Positions 8,236-16,986 of a DNA stretch of 43,439 bases are shown here, piece by piece (positions within the stretch are counted from its first letter, which is position 1; every line of letters begins with the position of its first letter). The stretch comes from CAZMVU01 sp964569295 (GTDB taxonomy: Bacteria > Hydrogenedentota > Hydrogenedentia > Hydrogenedentales > JAGMZX01): positions 1-43,439 of the forward strand of contig CAZMVU010000015.1 in the NCBI GenBank assembly GCA_964569295.1, written 5' to 3'. The position numbers and the translations under genes were made by a program. Under the pieces are notes generated by a model, which saw only the letters and a program-made list of their open reading frames with translations, did no database searches and was not told the DNA's origin.

Positions 8236-9642
8236 CTATCCCTGAATCTCGGGTCGCAGCACGTACAGGCGTTTCTCCGTGCGCAGGGCAATAGCAACAC
8301 CCCCGCCTTCGTCGAGGGGCGTGCGGAACACCACATGCTGAATCGGCGTGTTGAAGCGGTATGCCCAGGACGGGGAGATGTTAAAGCCCTCTTCCCGGAA
8401 GCGCCAAACGGAGAACGTGCGCGGACCGGTGGCGCAAGCGAGATCGGTGCGGCCGTCGCCGTCGAGATCATCGAGCACAACATGACGTAGCGGCGTACGG
8501 GCAGCCCCGCCCAGAAACCACGCAGTGGGCAGGGAAAGATTGACATACGCCGTGGGCAAGGGCGCGAAACGCCGCTGGGACGGTTGGAAAAAGTGCATAG
8601 CGATACGGATGGGCCAGCGGCCTGCGGCCAGCGCGGCAGCCAGGCGGCCGGGCGTGGGCGCCATGCTGGGAAGAATCCAGAGCGCGAGGTCGACGAGGCC
8701 GTCGTTGTTGAAGTCCGGCATGTTTGCCCGCGTGTTCAACAGCCTGCCGGGATAGCGGCGTGACGGCTCGATGCGGTAGGTGTCCCCCTCATCGCCACGT
8801 CCGGCGGTGCGCAGCCGTATCTGGGTGGTCTCGCGCATGGCGTCGTGCTGTGGCGCATGGAGCACTTGCGCGCCGGCGAGTTCCGCGGGCACGCCGGTGG
8901 GCCGGCGGCTATGGGCAAGCGGGAAGGCCGGCCAGTATTGTGGCTGAAGGTGGCCGGTGGGGAGGTCCCGTGCCGCCACACGCACGGGCGCCATAGACTG
9001 CCGTATTGGCAGGGCGCGCGGCAGTTCCGGCTCGACAGCAATATGACGGCGCACATCGAACTCGAGGGCGCCTGTAGGCCCCAGAGCTGGCTGCTGCACG
9101 GCGGTGGCAGTGAAAGGTTGGCCGTAGGTTGCGTGGTGCGGCGCATCTATGCCGGTGGGCCACGATTCTTCGGGCGCTCCCTTGGCGTTGAAAAGCGTGT
9201 AGTGCGTGTCCGTGGGCAGGCCGATGAGCCGGTGTTCCTCCCAGACAACGCCGAGCACACGCAGCATAGGCCCTTGCGTTGCGGGCGCGAGCGTGTTCTC
9301 TACTTCGAATAGCTCGTGCGCGGCTGTCTCCGTGCCGTCAGGCGTGAGTACACGGCGCAATACGCTGTCACCGGCCACGGCAATCAGTTCGACGGCGCCG
9401 TCGCCGTTGAGGTCGAACACATCGATGGCCGCGGTGTCCTCCGGTAAGGTAAAGGTGTGGGCACGTGCGGGCTGCATGTCATAGTAGATGGTGAGCGTGT
9501 GGCCGGCCAGCACGAAAAGCTCGGGCGGTTCCGACTGATCCGCAGGCGCCAGGAAACAGGTGGCCTGGTCCGCAGGCAGGGGGAAGTCTTGAATATCGAG
9601 AAAAGCGACAGACGCCGCCAGCACAGCCGTAAGCAGGTTCAT
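8236..9642 (-). CDS. Secreted FG-GAP/VCBS-repeat protein (second of a pair)
   Basis: 468 residues with a signal peptide (MNLLTAVLAASVAFLDI). Calcium-binding blade motifs of the FG-GAP/VCBS type recur: DVFDLNGDGAVELIAVAG, MPDFNNDGLVDLALW and LDDLDGDGRTDLACATG. The product is expected to be an extracellular or cell-surface beta-propeller. Such proteins are usually adhesion or carbohydrate-binding modules, and no enzyme motif is visible. The start ATG overlaps the TGA of the upstream FG-GAP gene (ATGA) and has its own GGGAGGA ribosome site, so the two are translationally coupled. The repeats are few and widely spaced, so the fold prediction is less sure in the middle third. Confidence 0.8.
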   Translation of the reverse strand: MNLLTAVLAASVAFLDIQDFPLPADQATCFLAPADQSEPPELFVLAGHTLTIYYDMQPARAHTFTLPEDTAAIDVFDLNGDGAVELIAVAGDSVLRRVLTPDGTETAAHELFEVENTLAPATQGPMLRVLGVVWEEHRLIGLPTDTHYTLFNAKGAPEESWPTGIDAPHHATYGQPFTATAVQQPALGPTGALEFDVRRHIAVEPELPRALPIRQSMAPVRVAARDLPTGHLQPQYWPAFPLAHSRRPTGVPAELAGAQVLHAPQHDAMRETTQIRLRTAGRGDEGDTYRIEPSRRYPGRLLNTRANMPDFNNDGLVDLALWILPSMAPTPGRLAAALAAGRWPIRIAMHFFQPSQRRFAPLPTAYVNLSLPTAWFLGGAARTPLRHVVLDDLDGDGRTDLACATGPRTFSVWRFREEGFNISPSWAYRFNTPIQHVVFRTPLDEGGGVAIALRTEKRLYVLRPEIQG

Positions 9643-11168
9643 GGGACGTCCTCCCGGGTAAAGTAAACGAATATGCGCTCACTCTCGCCGTCCATACGGG
9701 TACGCCGCCGCACGACAATATCCGACCGGCCGTCCCCGTCGATATCCCGGGTACCGAAGGACTGCACCCCTTCCACGGCGATGGTGGCATCGGGCTGCTC
9801 GGGAAAGCCGAAGCCGGCCGCGAGAAATACGGCGATCCGGTCCACGCGGTCCTGCACGACGAGGTCCTTATAGCCATCGCCATTCAGATCGCCGCTGAGG
9901 TCGAAGAGCGGACCGCCGCGCACGCCCCGGTAGCGTGGGAAGAGGTCTGTGTCGCGCACGGGCGGCGCGGGCAATTGCACGGTTACCGTGGCATCGAGCG
10001 CGGGCGTATCGGCAAAGCGTCCCTTCGTCTGCGGAAACACACACACGGTGTGACGCAACGCTCGCCGGTTGAGATAGCGCGCCATGGTTTCCCGGCTGCC
10101 GCCATCGAAGAGGTCGGTGCTTTCCGTCACGAGATCGCGATCGCCGTCGCCGTCAAAATCGACAAAGAGGGCATGGGGACGGAATGTGCGCGCCCGCTGC
10201 ACGGCGAAGGTGGCGCCGCCATCGAGGGACGCGCGCACGGCATAGGTGGGCATGTCCAGAAGATGCCCTGCCGTGGCCTCCCATGCCCGGCCCGCAAAGT
10301 CCATGGTGTCATCCCCGTTCAGCCGTACCGGCGCCACGTAAACCGGCATGGCGGCGGTGGTCACGGCTGCGTTGTTCCGCGCGGGCTGGACGGCGAAGCC
10401 GTTTTCTTCCACGGTAACCGCCCAGTTGCGGCACTTGAAACGAACACCCCCGGCCGATGCGCGCACACGCTGCAACACGGTGATCCGCGCGCCGTCCATG
10501 AAAAGCCGGCAATGCATGTGGCGCGTGGGAAACACGATACGCCGCGCCGATTCGGGCCAGGGCGTGGGTGCGGGACCGGGGACCGTTTCGAGCGGCGGAA
10601 AAACACGGAGCAGACCAGCGGCTTCACAGCCTTCCCCGGTGAGGCGATACACGCGCAATCCCCCGGGTACCGCGTGCACAACCTCGGGGAGACTGTCGCC
10701 GTCAAGATCATGGAGAAAACGGCCCAGCCGCACGGGCGCCCGACGCCGCGCCGGATCAATGGGGTGGGCATCTTCCTCGCGATAATCAAAGTCCACTGCG
10801 GCATCCAGTTCGGTATCCCAGCCCTCGCCGTTCCATTTGATCACGCGCAGGCGCCCGGGCGACTTGAGGTACAGGCGCGCATTCCAGGTATCCAGATCGG
10901 CCGCAGCGGCGGCATCCGGGAGCGGGTGTTGGGCGGCACGCGGGAAACGCCCATCCCGCTGCATACGCACAACTTCCGAAAACACCAGATCCGCACAGCC
11001 GTCCCCATCGAGATCGGCATGGCGGAAATTGGCGGGGGTCGACCCCGTAAAGAGGTCAGGGGCATCGAGCCGCAGCCCGGGCATTTCAGCGGCATCGAAA
11101 GCCAACGCGCCAAAGGCGGAACAGGCGGCAACAAACGCGGATACCCACATGCTAATGCTGACAGTCAA
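9639..11168 (-). CDS. Secreted FG-GAP/VCBS-repeat protein (first of a pair)
   Basis: 509 residues. I prefer the TTG start at 11168 because AAAGGA lies 8 nt upstream, whereas the internal ATG at 11150 has no ribosome site. Both give a signal peptide (VSAFVAACSAFGALAFDA). At least five Asp-rich calcium loops are seen: ADLDGDGCADLVF, DLDGDSLPEVVHAV, DFDGDGDRDLVTE, DLNGDGYKDLVVQD and DIDGDGRSDIVVRR. Their spacing suggests a multi-bladed propeller. The C-terminus ends four bases into the next FG-GAP gene. The pair lies 74 bp downstream of an ABC permease. A shared role in surface binding or display is plausible, but the ligand is unknown. Confidence 0.82.
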   Translation of the reverse strand: MTVSISMWVSAFVAACSAFGALAFDAAEMPGLRLDAPDLFTGSTPANFRHADLDGDGCADLVFSEVVRMQRDGRFPRAAQHPLPDAAAAADLDTWNARLYLKSPGRLRVIKWNGEGWDTELDAAVDFDYREEDAHPIDPARRRAPVRLGRFLHDLDGDSLPEVVHAVPGGLRVYRLTGEGCEAAGLLRVFPPLETVPGPAPTPWPESARRIVFPTRHMHCRLFMDGARITVLQRVRASAGGVRFKCRNWAVTVEENGFAVQPARNNAAVTTAAMPVYVAPVRLNGDDTMDFAGRAWEATAGHLLDMPTYAVRASLDGGATFAVQRARTFRPHALFVDFDGDGDRDLVTESTDLFDGGSRETMARYLNRRALRHTVCVFPQTKGRFADTPALDATVTVQLPAPPVRDTDLFPRYRGVRGGPLFDLSGDLNGDGYKDLVVQDRVDRIAVFLAAGFGFPEQPDATIAVEGVQSFGTRDIDGDGRSDIVVRRRTRMDGESERIFVYFTREDVP

Positions 11169-11242
11169 TAACGTTGTCCTTTAGGTGCACAATATGTCAT
11201 CTGTGCTTGCCGAGCCAGTCGTGGCCAGGGTTGAATTGCGCT

Positions 11243-12031
11243 TCAGGCCAGGTCACGGCGATGAAGTACGGCCGCGGCGGCGGCCGTGAAGCCGCCGAAG
11301 GCCACTGCTGAATACACGAGACAATCACGGGCCATGGGCCACCAGCGCCCGCTCAGACCATCCGCATAGTCGGCGAAAACCTGTAAAGGCGCCTCGAGGT
11401 AGGTGGTGAATACCAGCGGCGCAATCCCGGCCCGGTACTTGATCATATCGATAAGGACGACCCCCGGCAAGGCGATGAGCGCGGCCGCAATAGGGGGGCG
11501 TACTATCGTCGAAATGAGCAACGCATAGGCAGCGGCGGCCCACAGGGGCGCCAGAGACAACGCGGCACCGAGTATGTAGGCACGCAGCATTTCCTCGTTG
11601 GTATGGATCAGGTCGCCGCCGTAAATAACGCCGTTCACGTCGCCAAGGCCCAGTGCAATTCCCCAGCTCGCAAAACCCGTAACCGCGGTGAGCAGGAGCA
11701 CATAGGTCATGGCGTGCAGCAGCTTGGCCAGCAGGTACTCATGGCGCAGTAGCGGGCGCGTGAGCACTTGGCGCAGGCTCCCACTCTCACGCTCAATAGC
11801 GATAAGTCCCGCGCAGTAAATGAGCAGTACGGCGAAACCGAGCAGATGCAGTGCGAGCCGCGTGGCGTAGACGATATAGGAATAGTCGCTGATGCCATCG
11901 TGCAGGACAGGCTGGCGCAGCACGGCCCCCGCGACAACCAGCAACACGAGCAGCGGCCCGGCGTAGGTGCGCTTGGTGCGCAGCGCTTTGATCAACTCGA
12001 CGCGATAGGCGATCCAAACGCGCATGATCAT
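11243..12031 (-). CDS. ABC-2 type transporter permease
   Basis: 262 residues with six or so membrane spans (for example GPLLVLLVVAGAVL, LHLLGFAVLLIYCAGLIAI, YVLLLTAVTGFASWGIAL and AAAYALLISTIV). The cytoplasmic IERESGSLRQVLTRPLLRHEYLLAKLL segment before a TM helix is the hallmark of ABC-2 permeases: family members use it to contact the ATPase. The ATG at 12031 overlaps the ATPase stop (ATGA), which fixes the start and indicates coupling. Half-transporters of this type export drugs, polysaccharides or lipids, or remodel the envelope. There is no signature for a particular cargo. Confidence 0.85.
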   Translation of the reverse strand: MIMRVWIAYRVELIKALRTKRTYAGPLLVLLVVAGAVLRQPVLHDGISDYSYIVYATRLALHLLGFAVLLIYCAGLIAIERESGSLRQVLTRPLLRHEYLLAKLLHAMTYVLLLTAVTGFASWGIALGLGDVNGVIYGGDLIHTNEEMLRAYILGAALSLAPLWAAAAYALLISTIVRPPIAAALIALPGVVLIDMIKYRAGIAPLVFTTYLEAPLQVFADYADGLSGRWWPMARDCLVYSAVAFGGFTAAAAAVLHRRDLA

Positions 12032-12927
12032 CGATTCATCACTTTCAACAGATACTCCTGCAACGTGCGGCGCCGCGGGATTACGCCGTTTATCTTGAAG
12101 CCCGCCTGCACGAGAAAGGCGCAGAGCTGGTGTACGTTGCGCTCGCGCAATTGCACGAACACGCGCGCCGGCCGCACCTCTACATCGGCTACCCACACCT
12201 GCTCCGCCAGGCGGCGCCCGGCCGTTTCCGCGCCCTCCAGCAACACCTCGACCTGGTTCGGATCATAGGAAATGACCTGCGTCGTCTCATCACAGGCGAT
12301 AAGCTCACCCTTGTGCAACAGGCCGACCCGGTCGCACAGGGCTTCGACTTCATACATGAGGTGACTCGCCAACACCACGGTTACCCCGGCCTTGAGTACG
12401 ACGCGCCGGATCAACCGGAAAATCTCTTCGCTCGCTTCCATGTCGAGGCCGAACGTCGGTTCATCGAGCACGAGAAGATCCGGCTCGCTGATCAAAGCCT
12501 GGGCCAGGCCGAACCGTTGCCGCGCCTCGGGCCCAAGCCGCCCCACATGTTGTCCCGCAGCATCGACCAGGCCAACCCAGTCGAGTACGCGCATGAGGCT
12601 GACGTCCCGGCGCGCGAGACGGCCCTGAAGCAACAGGTTGCGCCGCACAGTCAGGTTTTCGAAGAAGGCCGGCGGCTGGGTGAGCACGCCCATCTGCGCC
12701 GCGATGTACACGAAGTTTTTGCGCAACTCCTTGCCCAGCACCTGAATCGTACCGGACGTCGGGCGCACAAGGCCGGTGAGCATGTTGAGGACCGTGCTCT
12801 TGCCGGCGCCTTCAGGGCCGAGCAAACCAAAGACCTCGCCCGGCGCCACTTGGAAGGAAATGTCGCGCACGGTGAACTGGTCGCCATAGCGTTTCGACAC
12901 GTTCTGAAAGCTCAGTTTTGGGGGCAT
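12028..12927 (-). CDS. ABC transporter ATP-binding protein
   Basis: 299 residues: an ATPase domain of about 220 residues plus a C-terminal ACT-like extension common in ABC-2 ATPases. Walker A reads LLGPEGAGKSTVLNML (Glu in place of the usual Asn). Walker B is DLLVLDEPTFGLD and the switch His lies in VLASHLMYEVEAL. The signature loop is degenerate: HVGRLGPEARQRFGLAQAL instead of LSGGQ. The gene lies between the ROK kinase (35 bp upstream) and the permease (4-bp overlap), so kinase and transporter genes probably share a transcript. The CcmA/NatA-like subfamily is my best guess, and the cargo cannot be deduced. Confidence 0.9.
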   Translation of the reverse strand: MPPKLSFQNVSKRYGDQFTVRDISFQVAPGEVFGLLGPEGAGKSTVLNMLTGLVRPTSGTIQVLGKELRKNFVYIAAQMGVLTQPPAFFENLTVRRNLLLQGRLARRDVSLMRVLDWVGLVDAAGQHVGRLGPEARQRFGLAQALISEPDLLVLDEPTFGLDMEASEEIFRLIRRVVLKAGVTVVLASHLMYEVEALCDRVGLLHKGELIACDETTQVISYDPNQVEVLLEGAETAGRRLAEQVWVADVEVRPARVFVQLRERNVHQLCAFLVQAGFKINGVIPRRRTLQEYLLKVMNR

Positions 12928-12961
12928 GGTGTGGTTCCGGCCGGTGGGACGGCATATAAGC

Positions 12962-13861
12962 TCAGGCCTGCTCGGTGGCGCGCCGGGCGAGCGCGATGGC
13001 CCCGAGTACACCGGCCCGGTTGCCGAGGCCCGGCGGCACGATGTACTGGTCGATGTCGTCGAGAATGGCCGGCGATTGCACGTACTTGTTGAGGGCGGCC
13101 TGCACCCGCGTGCGGACCATGGGTAGTAAGTGTTCCTGCTCCATAACCCCACCCCCCATGATAATGCGCTGCGGCGACACAATGTAAATCTGCGGCACGA
13201 TACCATAGGCGAGGTAGTCCGCCTCGAGCGCCCAGGCGTCGTGGTCCGCCGGCAGTTCGTGGCCTTTCTTGCCCCACCGCTTCTCGATGGCCGGGCCCGC
13301 CGCCATGCCCTCCAGGCAATCACCATGATAAGGGCAATTCCCCTCGTAGGGGTCGCGCGCGCGGTCATGGGGCACATACACATGGCCCATTTCGGGATGG
13401 ACAAGGCCATGCACGGGCGCACCATTGACGATGGCGCCGCCGCCGATCCCGGTGCCCACGGTAATGTAGATGAACGTATCCAGGCCCTGCGCCGCACCCC
13501 ACAGGCCCTCTGCCACAGCCGCGCCATTCACATCGGTGTCAAACCCCACGGGCGCGCCAAAGGCTTCCCGTATGGGACCGGCCAGATCCGTATGTGCCCA
13601 GCCCTGCTTCGGGGTTGTCGTTACATAACCGAACGTTCGCGAGCGCGGGTCCGGATCTATCGGGCCGAACGAAGCAATACCCAGCGCATCGAGCCGGCCA
13701 TGCTTCTCCTGCTGCTCCTTGAAGAACGCTATTGCATTCGCGATGCACTCGGACGGGGCCGAGGTCGGGAACCGCGTTTCTTCCCGGTAGTCTTCCGGTC
13801 CGGAAGCCACAGCGCAGACAAACTTCGTCCCGCCCGCCTCGATTCCGCCATACAGCGCCAT
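12962..13861 (-). CDS. ROK-family sugar kinase, fructokinase-like
   Basis: 299 residues. The N-terminal phosphate loop GGIEAGGTKFVCAVA closely resembles bacterial fructokinases of the ROK family. The catalytic-site segment DTDVNGAAVAEGLWG and the second phosphate motif ITVGTGIGGGAIV are present. The ROK zinc motif follows, with His (HPEMGH) and CPYHGDCLEGMAAGPAI. The enzyme would phosphorylate fructose, or possibly mannose or glucose, with ATP in the cytoplasm. An excellent ribosome site (AAAGGAGG) lies 8 nt before the ATG. It heads the minus-strand group continuing into the ABC transporter. Fructokinase is likely on motif resemblance, but the sugar is not proven. Confidence 0.88.
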   Translation of the reverse strand: MALYGGIEAGGTKFVCAVASGPEDYREETRFPTSAPSECIANAIAFFKEQQEKHGRLDALGIASFGPIDPDPRSRTFGYVTTTPKQGWAHTDLAGPIREAFGAPVGFDTDVNGAAVAEGLWGAAQGLDTFIYITVGTGIGGGAIVNGAPVHGLVHPEMGHVYVPHDRARDPYEGNCPYHGDCLEGMAAGPAIEKRWGKKGHELPADHDAWALEADYLAYGIVPQIYIVSPQRIIMGGGVMEQEHLLPMVRTRVQAALNKYVQSPAILDDIDQYIVPPGLGNRAGVLGAIALARRATEQA

Positions 13862-14010
13862 ACAACACGCCTCCTTTGCTGGTTACCACAGCCCATGCGC
13901 CCCACACCCCGCCATACCGACGCATATTGTCTTGCCTGGTGGCCTGCCGTTGCAAACGGGCGCATTGCCGCACAACGGCACGGCGCGTGATTCCGGCGCC
14001 ATGCGCGGGT

Positions 14011-15807
14011 TTACTCGGTTATCACAAGGGGGTCCGGGTCGAGAGCCGGGTCGTTCGGGTTGGGCACATGAAAAAAGGTTTCCTCACTTGCCGGGTCCGC
14101 CGACTCCGTCAGCGTGAGCGTCCAGTCGTGGGGGCCATGCGGATACCATGCGGTTGTGCGCCACGCCTTAACCGTACACTTCCAGCCGCCCGGATGCACC
14201 GTATCGTCCGGCTCCGGCCCGGCCAGGGTGTCGGGATCGATGGTGACAGCCCGCAGGCCGCTATCCTCGAGCGCGGGGTTCTGCGCACGGCTGAGGCAGA
14301 ACACCAGCGGACCCGCCATGACCGCTGCACGCCCCACATTCGCCTTACGTCCCGCAACGAGCCGCGGCGTCACAGGCAGTTCGAGCGTGACCACGTCACC
14401 ACGCTTCCACGTGCGATCAATGCGCGTCCATGCGCCCGCCTCGGTTTCCTCCGGTTGCCCCGCGCCATTGATAGTCACAGCCGCATCCGTACACCAGGCC
14501 GGAATACGCAAATGCAGGGGGAATGCGGCGGGCTCCGCCGGTTGCACTGTAATCCGTACGGCTTCGTCCTGTGGATAGTCCGTTTCCTGCACGAGCGTGA
14601 CCGGAGTCTCCCCCACGTTCGTCTCGACTGTCGATGCCGTGTACAAGTTTACATACAGCCCGCCGCCGCCCCGGTAGGCGATCATCCCCGGCAACTCCGC
14701 CACAATACGCCGGTAGTTGCAGGGGCAGCAATACGTGTCGCCGTCCCAATAGACGCGCGGTCCCTCCGTGGGCACGTAGTAGCGCAGGCGGCGGCCGTCA
14801 GGCGATTGCGCGGCAAAGAGCGCATTGTGTGTCGCCCGCTCCATCACATCGCCAAGGCGCGGGTCGGCCTGCATCCGCATCTGCTCGTCGAGCCAGCGGA
14901 TGAGGTAGGCCGTGGCGCAAGTCTCGCCGAGGTTCGCAATGCCCGCCTGTGAGTCATGCCAGCACTCGTGCTGCCCGCAGGCGCCGGTAATCGCGAGGCC
15001 GTCTTCCTTCAGCATGAAGTCCATGGCGCGCTGGGTGGGCCGCACAAGGGCGGCGTTCGGCTGGTCCCGGTGAAGCCGCAACTGGGCCAGGCTCCGGCAC
15101 AGGTACGCGTAGACGTGCCCCTGGATGTTTCCCCAACGTCCCAGCACGATCGGGCCGTTCCATGTGCGGAGGCCGCAGAAATCACCCGCGAAATCGCGGT
15201 ACGTGGTCTCCCCGGTTTCCCTGGTCAATGCGATGAGCCCGTTCTGAATGCCCGTGATCGCCATGTACTTCGTGATCTCCCCGCCGCCAGGGATACGGTC
15301 CGGTTCGCCGCGCCATGCGGTCATGATGTAATCCGCCGCCTTTTCCGCCGCCTTCAAAGCCGCATCGTTTCCGAAGAATCGGTGGTCCATCGCAAGCCCG
15401 TAGATGATGTACGCCATCTCGTGAACGTCCCACAACTTCCACATACGCGCTTCCGGCGCGAACATGCCGATGTAGCCGTCCTCTTCCTGCAAGGCGATCG
15501 TTTCACTGACAAGGTGTTCCTTGCGCTCCAAAAGCCGCGGATCATCCGTATGCGCCGCCATGCGCACGAACGCGTCGATGGTTTTCCCCAGGCCGATATA
15601 GCCGCTCGTTTTCGTGCGCGCCTGGAAGGGCGCGAGAAAGTCGCCATCGAGATCGAGCTCGAGCAGGTTGTTCTCGACAGTCACCTCGATACGCCGGCCC
15701 ATCTCCCCCCCGACCGTCACCGCGCCAACATCCACGCTTTCGAGCGGTGCCGCCATAGCAGCGGATACGGCCAACAACAATGTGGCAAAAGCAGAAAAAC
15801 GAATCAT
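14011..15807 (-). CDS. GH127-type glycosidase (DUF1680), exported
   Basis: 598 residues from the ATG at 15807, with GGAGGGG upstream and a signal peptide (MIRFSAFATLLLAVSAAMA). The upstream extension to 15936 overlaps the response regulator, so I reject it. The catalytic (alpha/alpha)6 barrel is recognisable from QARTKTSGYIGLGKTID and DGYIGMFAPEAR. A LGETCATAYLIRWL segment holds the expected acidic residue, and DTYCCPCNYRRIVAELPG is the cysteine-rich zinc-thiolate site. In characterised GH127 enzymes a zinc-bound cysteine is the nucleophile for beta-L-arabinofuranosides. It presumably trims arabinose-containing polymers or glycoproteins in the periplasm or outside. GH146 is an alternative. 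It follows the HPt/response-regulator pair by 73 nt. Confidence 0.88.
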   Translation of the reverse strand: MIRFSAFATLLLAVSAAMAAPLESVDVGAVTVGGEMGRRIEVTVENNLLELDLDGDFLAPFQARTKTSGYIGLGKTIDAFVRMAAHTDDPRLLERKEHLVSETIALQEEDGYIGMFAPEARMWKLWDVHEMAYIIYGLAMDHRFFGNDAALKAAEKAADYIMTAWRGEPDRIPGGGEITKYMAITGIQNGLIALTRETGETTYRDFAGDFCGLRTWNGPIVLGRWGNIQGHVYAYLCRSLAQLRLHRDQPNAALVRPTQRAMDFMLKEDGLAITGACGQHECWHDSQAGIANLGETCATAYLIRWLDEQMRMQADPRLGDVMERATHNALFAAQSPDGRRLRYYVPTEGPRVYWDGDTYCCPCNYRRIVAELPGMIAYRGGGGLYVNLYTASTVETNVGETPVTLVQETDYPQDEAVRITVQPAEPAAFPLHLRIPAWCTDAAVTINGAGQPEETEAGAWTRIDRTWKRGDVVTLELPVTPRLVAGRKANVGRAAVMAGPLVFCLSRAQNPALEDSGLRAVTIDPDTLAGPEPDDTVHPGGWKCTVKAWRTTAWYPHGPHDWTLTLTESADPASEETFFHVPNPNDPALDPDPLVITE

Positions 15808-15880
15808 GGCACATACCCCTCCGGATTTTTCACGCCGTATACCAGGCAACGGCGCTGCCAGCATCTCTATCAGTATCTTG

Positions 15881-16477
15881 CTACTGTGCGGATTCTGGCG
15901 TGTCGTTGTACAACTCCGGGTAGAGCTTGCGCGCACATTCCGGGCAAATGCTATGCGTGAAAACCGCCTCGGAACGGCTGCTCACATAGGATTCGATAGC
16001 CGTCCAATAGCCTTCATCCTCGCGAATATTCTTGCAGTTTGCGCAGATAGGCAACAAACCGTGGAGCGTCTTGATTTCGACAATCGCGGCGCGCAAGGCG
16101 TCCTCTGACTGGATAAGCCGCGCCCCGACACCAATGCGGCTGCGCAGCTCCATGTGGTCCACCGGCTTACTCAAAAAATCATGGGCGCCGCTGTCGAGTG
16201 CCGCCACAACATCCGCCTTCTCACTCTTGCTTGTAAGCATAATGACATAGGTCAGCGGCATATCATTCGATTCGTTTAGGCGCCGGCACACCTCGACACC
16301 GTCCAACCCCGGCATGATCCAGTCCAACACCGCGATCCGCGGCGGATCCGGCGATGACATGATGGACCACGCGCTTTCCCCATCGGCCGCTTCGATAACT
16401 TCGTACCCCCATCGTCCCACAGTCTTGCACAGCACATGCCGCGCAGCGCGGTTATCCTCCGCAATAAGAAGCCGCAT
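15881..16477 (-). CDS. Response regulator with C-terminal Cys motif
   Basis: 198 residues. A receiver domain occupies about residues 1-120: acidic Glu7/Asp8, phospho-acceptor Asp52 (VLDWIMPGLDG), Thr82 and Lys104 (FLSKPVD). There is no DNA-binding domain. A short helical linker leads to a conserved tail with LLPICANCKNIREDEGYW and HSICPECARKLYPEL, two CxxC pairs that look like a small zinc-binding knuckle. That tail recurs on many receiver and PAS/GAF proteins, and its role is not known to me. The HPt gene lies 51 bp upstream, so this is a likely phosphorelay acceptor. No sensor kinase is adjacent. The nearest kinase in the window is at 31789. Confidence 0.9.
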   Translation of the reverse strand: MRLLIAEDNRAARHVLCKTVGRWGYEVIEAADGESAWSIMSSPDPPRIAVLDWIMPGLDGVEVCRRLNESNDMPLTYVIMLTSKSEKADVVAALDSGAHDFLSKPVDHMELRSRIGVGARLIQSEDALRAAIVEIKTLHGLLPICANCKNIREDEGYWTAIESYVSSRSEAVFTHSICPECARKLYPELYNDTPESAQ

Positions 16478-16528
16478 ACCATGTTTCCCAGAATGCTTTC
16501 GTAACCCCTATCAGATTAATAACGCATT

Positions 16529-16897
16529 CTACGTCTTTCCGGTATCCGGCCACAATGCGGCCAGCGCCGCGCGCCGGAACCCCGCGTACGCCTCATCCAG
16601 CAAGGGCGCCAACGCTGCCGATTGCGCGGCATCGCCCGACTGGGCGGCCCCTTCCATTACTAGTGCCAGCGCGCGCAGACGGGCGGCACCGACCGTCGCC
16701 GCCGCCCCCTTGACGCTGTGGCTGGCACGTGCGGCCCCCTGCCAATCCCCCGCCGCCAGCAAACTCTGCAAGCGCGCAATATCGCCCGGCGTGTCCTCGA
16801 GAAAGATTTCCACCGTCTCTTGCAACAGGATCGCATCTCCCCCGACTGCTTCCATCGCGGCCAGCCTATCAAAATCGGGTGCTTCTTCTTTTGTCAT
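16529..16897 (-). CDS. Stand-alone HPt phosphotransfer protein
   Basis: 122 residues from the ATG at 16897, with AGAAGG 10 nt upstream. A TTG 54 nt further out is possible but less likely. The HPt helical bundle is recognisable from ETVEIFLEDTPGDIARLQSLL followed by AARASHSVKGAAATVGAARL, in which His60 is the phosphorylated residue, with the usual HSxKG context. The protein shuttles phosphoryl groups between a hybrid kinase receiver and a response regulator. The partner is probably the regulator encoded next. The tandem repeat array begins about 90 bp upstream of its start, close enough to affect its promoter region. Confidence 0.88.
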   Translation of the reverse strand: MTKEEAPDFDRLAAMEAVGGDAILLQETVEIFLEDTPGDIARLQSLLAAGDWQGAARASHSVKGAAATVGAARLRALALVMEGAAQSGDAAQSAALAPLLDEAYAGFRRAALAALWPDTGKT

Positions 16898-16986
16898 TTC
16901 AACACAGCCTTCTGGTTGACACGTTGACGCCTTAAAGATTGTAACGGGCAATAAAGAACGATAAAAATTCGAGCATCGTCGACAGG

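Noticed and set aside
7056..8546. N-terminal extension of the cytoplasmic oxidoreductase
   Set aside because: The Rossmann motif begins right after the GTG at 8108, which has a ribosome site; the added 146 residues overlap the FG-GAP gene in antisense and have no homology signals.
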